Below, in pieces: positions 37,953 through 49,373 of a DNA stretch of 64,000 nt. Source of the DNA: Oncomelania hupensis. Taxonomy: Eukaryota; Mollusca; Gastropoda; Littorinimorpha; Pomatiopsidae. A program made the translations under genes and the position numbers. The DNA lies in the NCBI GenBank assembly GCA_036898135.1, contig CM072513.1, positions 81,630,820 to 81,694,819 on the forward strand. Direction: 5' to 3'. Under the pieces are notes generated by a model. That model was not told the origin of the DNA. It did not search any database and worked only from the letters and a program-made list of their open reading frames with translations. How positions within the stretch are numbered: position 1 is the first letter of the stretch; the number at the start of each line of letters is the position of its first letter.

Positions 37953-40900
37953 ACGATAACACCAGCTCTGGCACCAGCGGGATTGATGAGGATGATAAGA
38001 GTGCATTGCCTGTCACACCTATAAAGGTGAAACTTTATCCTGGTCAACCTCGGGTAGTGGCACTCGATATCAAACATTCTGACAGCTTTTTCACAGATGA
38101 CATTGGGAAACATCGAAAACTGCAAATTTCAGGAAAATCTGAAGACCTAAACGGATCCAATGTTTACTGTCCCTCTAAACAGAACGAAGACTTTCAGGCA
38201 CGATCTTCCAGTGCACGATCTCGGTGCAAAAATCCCGCCAGAGGGATGGACGAAGATTGCAGCCAGGAAATGTACACCACATGGCGGAAGGAGGATGAGT
38301 CTACCTCTTTAATCGTTCTTGATATTGCCGACTGCAGTTTCATGTTGGAGGGTGAGAGGAGTGCAACAAGGCCTGAACTTCTGGCCTCGAGAGCTGACAC
38401 AGCAGTTTCAGTCACTGAACTTCATCCAGCCGCTGCAGCAAAAGAAAGACTACCTCGTCTTGTTGAAAGTTGGAGTTCTACCGAGGACCAGCTTGAATAT
38501 GAAAATCCCGTGCCTTATGCTAGCAAAGAGTTTCCTGATGACAGTACGCGTTCTTCTGAAGATAGCGACTATTCAACAGAAGGTGCCCTACCTAATCTAC
38601 TCAGGAGGAGAGTAGTTAGAACAGATTTGTTTGGAATGAAAAGGACATTTGAGCAAAGACACGAAAACCCGGAGAGATTGCCACCAGAAACCGGTAATAG
38701 ATCGTTAAAAAGAGTTAACATTTTTGACAAAGAGGCTGGTGGTCAAGTCAAAGAAGCTCATCCATACAAATCGTTTACGATGAGCCATGCGCTACTTGAT
38801 GAAACGCACGCTGACGACTTTGAGCCCATTGAGGTGACCAGATCTGGCGTTAGTGGAAAGATGAAAGGCCTTATAAAAAAAGGGAGTGATGACGATGAGG
38901 GCTCCTGTACAGATACAAGTTATGCGGATGTTTCAACTACAGTTTCGCATGAAGCCAACAATGACTGTCAATGCACTGAATACGGAGCACCCATTACGTC
39001 TCGGCTCAAAACTTCATCTAGCAGTTCACATCAAACCGAAGCACCCCTAGTAGTCTTCGCCGAAGACTTTGATGAGATAGAGGAGCCTCGCAAAGACCCC
39101 ACTTTGGAACGCTCGGTTTTCGATATTTCCATATCATTACTGGACCTGACTTCTATGCAAGGAGCTGTGAGCTCTGTGTCATCAGAGAGGGAAGTGCAGT
39201 CGTCTTTGTCAGAGTGCGTTAGTCCTTTGCAGGACATTCAGGCTGAACGATCGCGCCGCCTTTCACATTCGCTACAATGCTTGAAAGACGTTTTTGATGA
39301 GAACCAACTTGAAAAGAGGGAGGAATCTTCGGTGGTTTTTGCACAGCCGAAAACACCAGTCATAAATGGCAATGGCAAGAGTGTTTTTCAGTTGCCTTGC
39401 GCTCCTTTGCCTGTTGTAAAGATCAGAAATCCCAGGCATGCGAAGGATGCGGAACTTCAAAGGAGCCTTCAATCTTTAAGTGAAGCTGAACTGTTTTGTC
39501 CTGAAATGCCACCGTCTAGTATGAAAACGCCTGCCATGAAACGAAGATCCGACGAACCCCTCGTTGTACAAGACACCCCTGTTCCATTAGCCAAAGATCG
39601 CAGACCATCGAGGGACATTATGGGTTTGGCAGGACGACCTCCTCTGTTCTGTTCTTTCACTGCACCCTGCGCTGGGGCTGTTTCGCCTGCCAAGACCTCA
39701 TCAGCCTTGTTCCTTGTCAAGCAGCCGACAGTTGACCTTTCATCGCTTTGCTCAAGCCCCAGGAGTTCCCCTCTATTCGACAACGAAGCTAAAAAATTTT
39801 ATATGGTAGACCATTCATTCGTGGCAGGGCCACACCACCTTCTGGGAAGCCAACGCACGCCTGGGCAGAACAGTCGGATATTCCTCAGTACAAGTTCCTA
39901 ACACCTGTGGAAACTAGCACGCCGACACACACGGAAGCTCCTCCATTTCGTACTGCAGCGATGACTAGAAAACGGTCAAGTGGAGCAGGTCTTCAGGGGT
40001 TGAAACGCAGGATATCGTTACCCTTGAGTCTTTCAGCGCAGCAGTTAATGTCTGAAAGCAGCATCTCTTGTTCAGACCATTCCCATTCTCTCGGCAGTTT
40101 TTTCCCCTCTTCTCCGTTTGAAGAAATCGGCTTGGAAACAAGTCCTGACCACAGTAATGCTTCGCCCCATAGACTTAGCACCCAAGATGAAAAAAAGAAA
40201 GTAGCTGAACCCATCACAAAACCATCTACAGAGATGACGAAGAAAACCATTTTCAAGTCACCAAGCGTCCCCCCGTTAATTTTTAAAGCTGCAGAGCATC
40301 TCAACAAGATGCTGAGACCGAGACTTGCACCTACAAAGATTTCCGGAAGCGACAATTCTTCCCCGGTAATTGGAGGGTCCGGTATAAAAGATTCAAAGTC
40401 TAGTTTCGCTAAGGCGTTTCATTTCCTGTCCCATCCCACAGAGAAAAAGAGTGAAGGGGGAAATGGTGCACTTTCTAAAGTTCTGCCTCATGGCCTTGCA
40501 CCGACCACAGACGGACAGACAGAAACACGTTTGACTATGACTAGATGCCAAAGCCCTACTGAGGAGGCGGGAGGGATGTCTGACATCAAAACATGGAAGA
40601 CACCAGACAGGCGACGCAAAGTTGGAGTGATGGCTGCAAAATTCGAGAAAAGGGAAGTTGGAGGCACCGTTGCCAAAACTACAGAGCACAGCAAAACGCA
40701 CGAAATAGCCTTTACTACGCCAGCACCGCCGCGGGTACGTGAAGATGGTGTTAAATCAGCTGCTGACAACGGTGCTGTTGCTGCTGCTTCATTAGAAATT
40801 GCTGAGAGTGTGGTAACGGCACCTTCATTTCAAGACCTAGGAATCTTTCATGCTGCATTAGATTTTAGTAGCGGAAGTTTGAGTTCCAGTCCAAGTAACG

Positions 40901-42700
40901 AAGCACCAATACCAAGTAAACCTCAACTGGCAACTGAAGCAGTCGTTCCCAAGAAAATGGGTAATGCTAGACTATTTATGTCCCCGTGGAAAAGAAGCCA
41001 GAAACGATTTGAACAGATTCTCAGTGAGAGCTGTCGGTCTTCAGTTCATCCCCTTACTCCGGTGTCGTCAAACTCTCTGCCGAAACCGCACAGAGACGGC
41101 GATATCGGCAAAAAATCCACCACATCTGCGGCGTCAGCATTAAAAAGAGAGGGCACAAAGCCTGAAGAGGTAACCAAAGGAGCCAGTAAACCCATGGCTT
41201 ATTCCCGCACCCCAGTTCCTTGGTATAGAAGTCAAGGACAACTGGGAGGTGTTGGTTCCCAAGCTTCCACGTCCTCATTATTATCATTCACTCTCGCACC
41301 ATGGAAAAGAGAACAGCGGAGATGCGCTGCCACAATTCTCGCATCTCCTCCTTGTGAACATGCTTACAAGACCAGCAAAGTGCCCTCGGAAAGAGCCAGC
41401 ACAACTTCGCCGCCAGTCCATGTACCTCCTTGGAAGAGAAGCCAGAAACGATTTGAACAGATTCTCAGTGAGAGCTGTCGGTCTTCAGTTCATCCCCTTA
41501 CTCCGGTGTCGTCAAACTCTTTGCCGAAACCGCACAGAGACGGCGATATCGGCATAAAATCCACCACATCTGCGGCGTCAGCATTGGAAAGAGAGGGCAC
41601 AAAGCCTGAAGAAGTAACCAAAGGAGCTAGTAAACCCATGGCTTATTCCCACACCCCAGTTCCTTGGTATAGAAGTCAAGGACAACTGGGAGGTGTTGGT
41701 TCCCAAGCTTCCACGTCCTCATTATTATCATTCACTCTCGCACCATGGAAAAGAGAACAGCGGAGATGCGCTGCCACAATTCTCGCATCTCCTCCTTGTG
41801 AACATGCTTACAAGACCAGCAAAGTGCCCTCGGAAAGAGCCAGCACAACTTCGCCGCCAGTCCATGTACCTCCTTGGAAGAGAAGCCAGAAACGATTTGA
41901 ACAGATTCTCAGTGAGAGCTGTCGGTCTTCAGTTCATCCACTTACTCCGGTGTCGTCAAACTCTCTGCCGAAACCGCACAGAGACGGCGATATCGGCATA
42001 AAATCCACCACATCTGCGGCGTCAGCATTGGAAAGAGGGGGCACAAAGCCTGAAGAAGTAACCAAAGGAACCAGTAAACCCATGGCTTATTCCCGCACCC
42101 CAGTTCCTTGGTATAGAAGTCAAGGACAACTGGGAGGTGTTGGTTCCCAAGCTTCCACGTCCTCATTATTATCATTCACTCTCGCACCATGGAAAAGAGA
42201 ACAGCGGAGATGCGCTGCCACAATTCTCGCATCTCCTCCTTGTGAACATGCTTACAAGACCAGCAAAGTGCCCTCGGAAAGAGCCAGCACAACTTCGCCG
42301 CCAGTCCATGTACCTCCTTGGAAGAGAAGCCAGGAAAGCTCACAGACAAACCAACTCGAAGAAATTGCAGCTTCCGCACCAAGGGCCGCTGTGAACCAGG
42401 GGATGACGGCAAAAGATAAAAGCCCACGAATGCTTGATCCAGTTACTGAAACTCCAGGACTGACTTTTCACTTAAAACGTCCACCTGACACTCTAAAACC
42501 CTGTGAGACTACCAGCCAGAATCGCGGCTCCAGAAAGGTGTCTGTGGTAAATGGAAACTCGCTCAAGCTGACGCCTTACACTCCAGGAGTTGAGGGTCTT
42601 CTAGCACCCTCAGAGGTGCAGTCTGTTCTGGAGCCCTTGGCGTCAATCAAGGGAAAGTCAGCAATCGCGAGGCCACTCTACATTGTTCATCCTATCACAG
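37953..42700 (+). CDS. Large disordered exon block leading into FAS-type thioesterase
   Basis: Starts after a cgttgtttcag acceptor in phase 2. Frame 2 is open to 39901, and frame 1 is open from 39793 to beyond the donor at 42700|GTAGGA. The switch needs either a 1-bp loss or an 83-bp intron (39806 GTAGAC to 39888 CCTCAG, phase 0 on both sides). The protein, about 1,550 residues, is Ser/Thr/Pro-rich and low in hydrophobics, with many SP/TP sites and acidic patches, so mostly disordered. Recurrent PWKRSQKRF, PWKREQRR and PWYRSQ motifs lie in the second half. The last residues, RPLYIVHPITG, are the first strand of a fatty acid synthase type thioesterase, in frame with the long region and without an ACP. 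Function of the long part unknown; many phosphorylation sites are plausible. Confidence 0.75.
40984..42340 (+). repeat. Three 444-bp in-frame coding repeats
   Basis: Units of 444 bp (148 codons) start at about 40984, 41428 and 41872, with a partial fourth at 42316. Each carries PWKRSQKRFEQIL, TPVSSNSLPKPHRDGDIG, TPVPWYRSQGQL, LAPWKREQRRCAATIL and PPVHVPPWKRSQ. Copies are nearly identical even at third codon positions, which points to very recent duplication or gene conversion. Confidence 0.95.
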
Positions 42701-42976
42701 GTAGGACAAGTCTGTCACATTTGTGTTAATATTAGTCGCAATAGTAGCTTTGTTTGATTGAAGTAAACGCTGATCTTTGAGGTACTGTAGAATGGTAAAA
42801 AAATAGACTTGCATTGTAAAATATTTAGCTGGTGAATTTATTGGATATGGATTGAGTGTAATTTTACAAATGGATACTATTGACTGAAAAAAATGTTGTT
42901 TACACTATTTGTATGCACGTTTTCCGTGTGCATTGTTCATTTGACATAAGTAGTGTGTGCGTGTGTATGTGAACAG

Positions 42977-43414
42977 GTTCAGTGGATATTTTGAAAGGCC
43001 TGGCAGCAGGTTTGAGCATACGCTGCATGGGAATCAAGAAAACGGATCACGCTCCTGACTTTTCCGTGGAAAGCCTGGCCAGGTCAGTTTCAAGTTATAC
43101 TGTTTACTTTCATTCTTTGTTGGTACTTCGTTTTAGCGAGGATGAAAAATGTTCATTTGTGTAGCTTTTTGTTTTGGTTACATTTTGCCAGCGACGATGA
43201 CTGAGTTGTGTGCGCAAGTCTAGGACTAAATGTTATGTTCTAGTATAAGAAAGGTTTTGGACTGGTGTAATGTGTAACGATTTTGGTCAAAAGGTTCTAT
43301 TGTCAAGCCCTGATTCAACAAGACAAGTTCAGGACATACAAGCTGGCTGGATATTCTTACGGAGGGATGGTGGCTTTCGAAATGGCACGGCAGCTTCAGC
43401 GAGAAGGATACAAG
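42977..43414 (+). CDS. Thioesterase exons 2 and 3 (catalytic Ser)
   Basis: Exon 42977-43082 (acceptor gaacag, donor GTCAGT) reads SVDILKGLAAGLSIRCMG and HAPDFSVESLA. Exon 43294-43414 reads QQDKFRTYKLAGYSYGGMVA, FEMARQLQREGYK. GYSYGG is the nucleophile elbow, with Ser codon 43355-43357, matching the GYSYG of animal FASN thioesterase (Ser2308 in human). Phases match: exon 1 leaves G, exon 2 adds GT and leaves AG, exon 3 adds G and ends in phase 0. Intron lengths are 276 and 211 bp, short compared with the transposon-filled introns that follow. Confidence 0.88.
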
Positions 43415-43516
43415 GTTTTTGACTATTTCTATATTATGAAATTTATGAGGGTGTCGAACAAAATCCTACCTTTGTGTATAAATAGTATCCCAGACCATTT
43501 TCCAGACGGGTTTCTT

Positions 43517-43641
43517 CCTGTCGGGTCCCATAACTACGAGTTGGCTGTTGACGCAGAATTTAAACTTTGATGTAGTGATCTTGCAGATAACTTTAGTTAT
43601 AAACTGGTCTATTTCGAAGAGATGTTCCAATTAATAAAGGC
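43517..43641. repeat. 125-bp duplication flanking a retroposon (left copy)
   Basis: Bases 43517-43641 (cctgtcgggtcccataacta to attaataaaggc) recur as 44341-44356 plus 49920-50032. In the right copy the sequence is split at ccat by the inverted-repeat transposon 44357-49919. The two copies abut the 5' and 3' ends of the 699-bp retroposon exactly, so they have the position of a target-site duplication. They differ at only a few places. Confidence 0.8.
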
Positions 43642-44340
43642 ACCCCTTGGGGTCATGAGCAATCTTGCCACTGTAGATTGTTCTAACCTATACAGGAAAA
43701 AGTGAAAACCCCAGTTGAAAACCTGTCTTTCCTTTATAGGCATGACCGATTCACTGCGGCAACAGTACCCCCGTTGGAGTGCCGGGGGTTTCAGTATAAA
43801 TATTACCTCCACTTTCTGGAAATTTAGTGCTTTAAATTCCCACTGTCGCTGTCTTTCTCATTTGCTCTTTCTCATTCCTGCTCTGTCCTATCAATCTGCT
43901 ATACTACCTTCTTCTTCGCGAGATCAGTGATCTACCTTTTTTCTTGAAAACTCTTCCTGGACAAGACTCCTTGTTTGTGTATGAGGTCTGTTGGATCAGC
44001 TTGGGAGTGTTGGACGCTTTCTGCCGGGTGGTCACTAGGGCTTCCTATGATGTTATTATTTAGCAATATAGGCATTTTATATGTATGTGTTTCGTTGATA
44101 ATTTATAATGATGTTTGTATTCTATTTTGTTTTTGTAACCGGGGGTTTGATTAGTTGGGGTAAAGCCTCAGCCGTCCCCTGCGTGGGATGTCTTTATTGT
44201 AAAGTGACTGGCCGGTGGAGGGCATTCAATTTTCCCACTAGGGTTGTTTCAGCAGATCTTTTATGCGGATCGGGGGTTGTCCGGTCCTGATTTGGCTCGG
44301 AAGAGTCCGCTGGACCTAAAGCAACAATCAATCAATCAAT
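43642..44340 (+). mobile_element. 0.7-kb retroposon, second full-length copy
   Basis: Starts accccttggggtcatgagc and ends in cctaaagcaac plus (AATC)n. It has 699 bp, with strong similarity to 35232-35936 in inverse orientation, including tcagtataaatatt and agatcttttatgcggatc. Lies in intron 3 of the thioesterase gene. Confidence 0.85.
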
Positions 44341-44932
44341 CCTGTCGGGTTCCCATCTGCCGTGAACTGACAAAACCGAGCAAGTCCACAAAACCTACTT
44401 TCGAGAAAATCGACGTTTTGTGTTGCGCTATATTACGCGATAGTTTCTGGAAGTTTAAGGGCATATTATAATGCAATTCCTCGATTTAAGAGTGCATACC
44501 TTGAATGTTAAAGAAATGTTTGATAGATTTGATGTTTTAAGACTATTTGTGGACTTGCTTTGTTTTGTCAGATTATTCTTGAGATAGGTCTTTGTTGAGA
44601 ACATGACAAAACCAAGCAAGTCACCCACTTGGTTTTGTCAGTTTATTATTGAATTAAATCCTTGTTAAAAAATTCACAAAATCAAGTAAGTCAAATCCGC
44701 TTGGATTTGTCAGTTTATTATTAAGTAAATCCTTGTTTTCAAAATTCACCAAACCAAGTAAGTCCCATAGGCCGTTTCTTTGTTAAAAAGTCTGACGAGA
44801 TGAGTCACATAAGTTCGGTTTTGTAAGATGTGGGCGCGGCAGTTAAAGTGGGTGTATGTCTGTGCGTGTTTATTATTGTTTTTAGCCATTCTTCACTTAA
44901 TATTCCTGGGTTGGTATGCAGGAGTCATGGTT

Positions 44933-45238
44933 ATGGGGTAGCCCGTAGCGCAGTGGGTAGGCGCCGGTGTCCAATGCCGATGGTCGCGTGTTCGAGCTTC
45001 GCACGGGGCAAAAATGTGTGATTCTTATGAGACTTTACGGGTCACCGAGGGTTCTCTCCGGGTACTCCGGCTTCCTCCCTCCCTTCAAAATAATATTAGA
45101 TGCAGCCAATTTAATTTTAAAAATACAAAACTATTTTCCTTTCAGTTTCCTATTGTAGCGATCTTCCTGCCTTTACACAACGTGTATGTCTTGTATTTTG
45201 TTGCCCTTGTTGTGTGTCTGTAATATATTTGTTGCTGT
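44933..45238 (+). mobile_element. tRNA-derived SINE, full length
   Basis: Head gtagcccgtagcgcagtggg (box A) and ggtcgcgtgttcgagcttc (box B-like), followed by caccgagggttctctccggg and a body ending near tgcctttacacaacgtg. Same family as 32490-32823 and 54258-54625 with a different tRNA-like head. Confidence 0.75.
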
Positions 45239-45515
45239 TTTTTTGTGGGTTCGGGCACTGAATAGAATAGACCCAACGTTTCCCGGCATGTCGTAAGAGG
45301 CGACTAACAGGGGTAACGTTAACACGGCATCACTGGGCGAAAGTCTTCTACACAGAAGTCACCGGCCAGGGCGAGGAACCTCACGTTACTACAGGTTCAA
45401 CGACCACGTGCTCAGGGCCAAGGCGAGCCACCCTGTATTCGTGGATTTCGGCTGTGGCCAACAGCCTGGAGAGGATTGCGCACCGCCAGGTCTTTTTTAG
45501 CCCAAGACACACTAC

Positions 45516-46622
45516 ATGATGACACTATCCACTAATTCCATACCGGATCGGTCGTCGCCCGGCTCAAGGACCGCGCCTTCCGTTGGCCACCAGGACGGAG
45601 GTGTTAAGAATGCTACTGATGGACAATTTAGCAAGATCCGCACGAGAAACAACATCGTCATAGGAACCTGGAATGTCAGGACCCTTACTGCGGAAGGAAA
45701 ATTAGAAGAACTGGCCCACGTGTTCGACCACTATCGATGGAACGTTCTAGGCATCAGCGAACTGCGCTGGAAAGGCCTAGGTGAAACAACGACCGACAAA
45801 GGCCACAAGCTCTATTTTAGCGGTAGAGATGACAGGCACGAACACGGCGTTGGATTCTTGCTCCACAAGAACATTCTAGCCACGGTCATGGGTTGCCGCC
45901 CAGTCTCCAGTAGACTCATTACCATCCGCCTGAGAGCAGCCCCTTTCAACATCACCATCATCCAGGCCTATGCCCCAACATCAGACAATGACGACAGCGA
46001 AGTGGAGGATTTTTATGAAAATCTACAGGCGGTTCTTGACCAAGTGCCGAAGAAGGACATAGTCATAGTGCAAGGCGACTGGAATGCCAAAGTTGGCCAA
46101 GATGCGCACCACAACTGGGGAGAAACATGTGGACCCCACTGCAACAACGAGACAAATGACAGGGGTCTGAGATTCTTGGAGTTTGCCAGATACAACAATC
46201 TGGTACTGGCAAACACGCTTGGTCTCCACAAAAACTCCAGACGATGGACATGGCACAGTCCCGGCGGGGAGCATCACAACCAAATAGACTACATCATGGT
46301 CAAAACACGCTTCAGATCAAGCATCAACATTGGCAGGACACGCACTTTTCCAGGAGCAGACATCGGAAGTGACCACGATCTTGTGATGATGTCTTTCCGG
46401 CTCCACTTAAAGAGAGTAAATACAGCAAAGTGCACTAGACTGAAGTTCGACCTGGACAAACTGCAAGACCCGGAGGTGGCAGAACTATTTCAGGCCACAA
46501 TTGGAGGGAAATTTGCACCACTGCTCATTTTGGGGGCTGGTGAAGTAGATGTCAACATAATGACCACCACCTTCAACTCAGCTGTGACAGATGCCGCCAC
46601 TGAGATCCTTGGCAAGCACTGA
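45516..46622 (+). pseudogene. RTE LINE apurinic-type endonuclease
   Basis: Encodes an exonuclease-endonuclease-phosphatase domain: IVIGTWNVRTLTAEGKLEEL, LGISELRWKGLGET, YAPTSDNDD, IVIVQGDWNAKVGQDAHHNW, HNQIDYIMV and the terminal SDHDLVMMSFRL. The Asn, Glu, Asp-x-Asn and SDH catalytic blocks are present. The frame ends at a TGA inside GKH, where the copy at 17740 continues with RPKKKPWITPEL, so the polyprotein is cut off by a nonsense mutation between endonuclease and RT. Confidence 0.85.
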
Positions 46623-46946
46623 CCAAAGAAAAAGCCGTGGATCACACCTGAACGTTTGGATCTGTGTGATAACCGAAGAGAGATTTAAAAAAAAAAAAGA
46701 ACACCTCACAGGGAGCTGATGTCTACCGAAAAATCAACAATGACATCCGAAAAGGCATGCGCACAGCAAAAGGGAACTGGATAGAAGATGAATGCCAGGA
46801 AATAGAGAACAGTCTGAACAAGAACAACAGCAAGAAGGCCTACCAGACTGTAAAGCGGCTGACAAGTGTCAAACAGCCCAAAGTCTCCAAGATCCAAAGC
46901 AAGTCTGGCATATGCCTTACAGAAGAACAAGAAGTCTTGAACAGAT

Positions 46947-47920
46947 AATAAAAATAATAATAACGGATTTTTTTATAGCGGGTAACCCAGCCTATGACCA
47001 GACTCACCACACTTTACATAGTCATTACATAAAAATACATGCACTCGATCAAACATCGCTTTTGCTACGATACACCAAAAGACGGAACAGTAAAGGTACA
47101 AACTATTTACAACTATGTACACAAATGACAAAAAGGCAGAAATAGACTATTTAGAACTATGTACACAAGTGACAAAAAATACAGAAATAGAATAGCAAAA
47201 ACCTATTCACAGCTATTTATATGCCTGGTTAGACCCAGGAAGAAAAACAGTATAAATATTTACAGCCGTGTATACACTTAAGGATCAGACAGAGACAAAA
47301 GAGGAGAGAATGGCAGCGGGATACAAATCAGTCTGAAGAATGCAGTTTGAAGAGGTGGGTTTTGAGGGCCTTTTTGAATGCTTGTGTTGACAGTATGTTG
47401 CGGATATGGGAGGGAAGGGAATTCCACTGCTTGGGTGCGGAGTAAGCGAATGCACGTTGGCCGTATGTCTTAGTGCGGGTGACGGGAACCTTGAGTGTGC
47501 GAGAGTCAGCAGAAGATCTTAAAGTGCGTGAAGGGGAGTAGACAGACAGTAGATCAGCAAGGTAGGAAGGACAAGAATCTGTGAAGAAGTTATGACAGAG
47601 AACAGAGAGTTTGTACTCTATGCGTTCTTGCGCAGGAAGCCAGTGAAGGGAATGTAGTAGAGGTGTGATGTGATCGCGTTTCTTTGCTCGGAATACTAGT
47701 CTAGCTGCTGAGTTCTGAACCTTTTGTAGTTTGTCAATGGTGTTTTTTGGGGAGCAAGCGAGGAGAGAGTTGCAATAGTCAAGACGAGAAAGGACGAGAG
47801 CGCAGACTAGGGTTTTCGTGGCAGTGAATGTAAGATAGTGGCGAAAGGAGCTGATTTGGCGTATGGCCGTGTATGCAGAGCGACAGACGTTGGAGATGTG
47901 GTTGTTGAGGAAAAGGTCAT
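46947..47920 (-). mobile_element. LINE 3' fragment nested in the RTE copy
   Basis: A 974-bp insertion flanked by CAGAT (46942-46946, 47921-47925). Its minus strand encodes a LINE post-RT region: ALVLSRLDYCNSLLACSP, LQKVQNSAARLVF, LHWLPAQERIEYKLSVLCH, APKQWNSLPSHIR, LFKLHSSD. Its 3' end at the left is an ATT-rich tail. Only the last third of the LINE was inserted. Confidence 0.85.
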
Positions 47921-47925
47921 CAGAT

Positions 47926-49373
47926 GGACAGAGTACTGCTCTGACCTTTACCACCATACACCCAATGGAGACCCATCAGTTCTAGCATGTCCCGAGAACA
48001 GAGAAGAAGAAAAAATCCTCCCAATTCTCCGGGAAGAGGTTGAGGCAGCAGTGCAATTGCTAAAGAAAGGAAAGTCAGCGGGAGTGGACAACATACCACA
48101 AGCAGGAGGAGAAGCGATGATTGATGCCCTCACCATTATCTGTAACAAGATCTGGCAGAGTGGGGAGTGGCCTATACCATGGGCCCAGTCGCTTGTCATC
48201 ACTCTTCCCAAAAAAGGTAACCTTCAGGAGTGTGAAAATTACCACACCATCAGCTTTATCAGCCATCCCAGCAAGGTCCTCCTGAAAATAATACTCAACA
48301 GATTGAAACCCCAAGCTGAACAAATCATAGCTGAAGAACAAGCAGGATTCAGGGCAGGGCGAAGTACCACTGAACAGATTTTTAAACTCAGAATAATCTG
48401 TGAGAAATACCTACAGCACCAACAACATCTATATCATGTGTTCATAGACTTCAAGAAGGCGTTTGACCGAATCTGGCAAGCAGCTCTATGGGCAACAATG
48501 AAAGTGTACAACAACAGCCCTAAAATTATTGAAGTCATCAAAAGCTTATATGACAAGACTACCAGTGCAGTCCTCCACAACAGGGCCATCGGGAACTGGT
48601 TCAGAACAACAATCGGTGTGCGTCAAGGATGCCTACTCTCTCCAACACCCTTCAACATCTTCCTAGAGCGCATCATGTCATATGCTCTTGCAGATCACGA
48701 AGGCACAGTCAGCATAAGGGGTAGAGCAATCTCCAATCATCGTTTTGCGGATGACATTGATGGATTGGCTGGGGAGGAACAAGAACTTGAACAGCTGGTA
48801 CAGAGGCTTGGCACCACCTCCAGAGCTTATGGAATAGAAATAAGTGCAGAGAAGACCAAAATGATGACCAACAACACCAATGGCATCAACACGGACATCA
48901 AAGTCCAAGGTCAATTCCTCAACACAGTGCATAGCTTCAAATATTTAGGAGCCATTGTATCAGACAATGGGTCCCGACAGGAAGTCCTCTCCAGGACTGC
49001 TGCGCTCAGAAGACTTCTGGGTATTTCCTATACACAACACATCACCAACGACGAAGTCCGACAGACCATCACACAAGCCATTGGACAACACGATGACCTG
49101 CTCACAGTGGTGAAGAAACGGAAACTCCGATGGTATGGCCACGTCACCAGATCATCAGGCATTGCAAAGACCATTCTGCAATGCAAAGTGCAAGAAGGTA
49201 GAAGAAGAAGAAGAGGGAGACCGAAAAAGAGGTGGGAGGACAACATTCGAGAATGGACTGGTTTGACACTGAACGAAGCCATCAGGGCTGCTGAGGACAG
49301 AGAAAGATGGAGTATGCTGGTTACACGATCATCTGTGGTGCCCCTACGACCTCAGGGTTACGGGACAGGATAG
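47926..49373 (+). pseudogene. RTE LINE reverse transcriptase and C-terminal domain
   Basis: Encodes REEVEAAVQLLKKGKSAGVD, SLVITLPKKGNLQECENY, AEEQAGFRAGRSTTEQIF, VFIDFKKAFDRIW (motif A), GVRQGCLLSPTPFNIFLE (motif B), RFADDIDGLAGEE (motif C, catalytic DD), EISAEKTKMMTNN, FKYLGAIV, then KLRWYGHVTRSS and GRPKKRWEDNIREWTG. A deletion after SRTAALRR removes the segment with LVISVFLYACEAWTL that the copy at 17100-17330 still has. The frame stays open, so damage is mainly by deletion. Confidence 0.88.
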
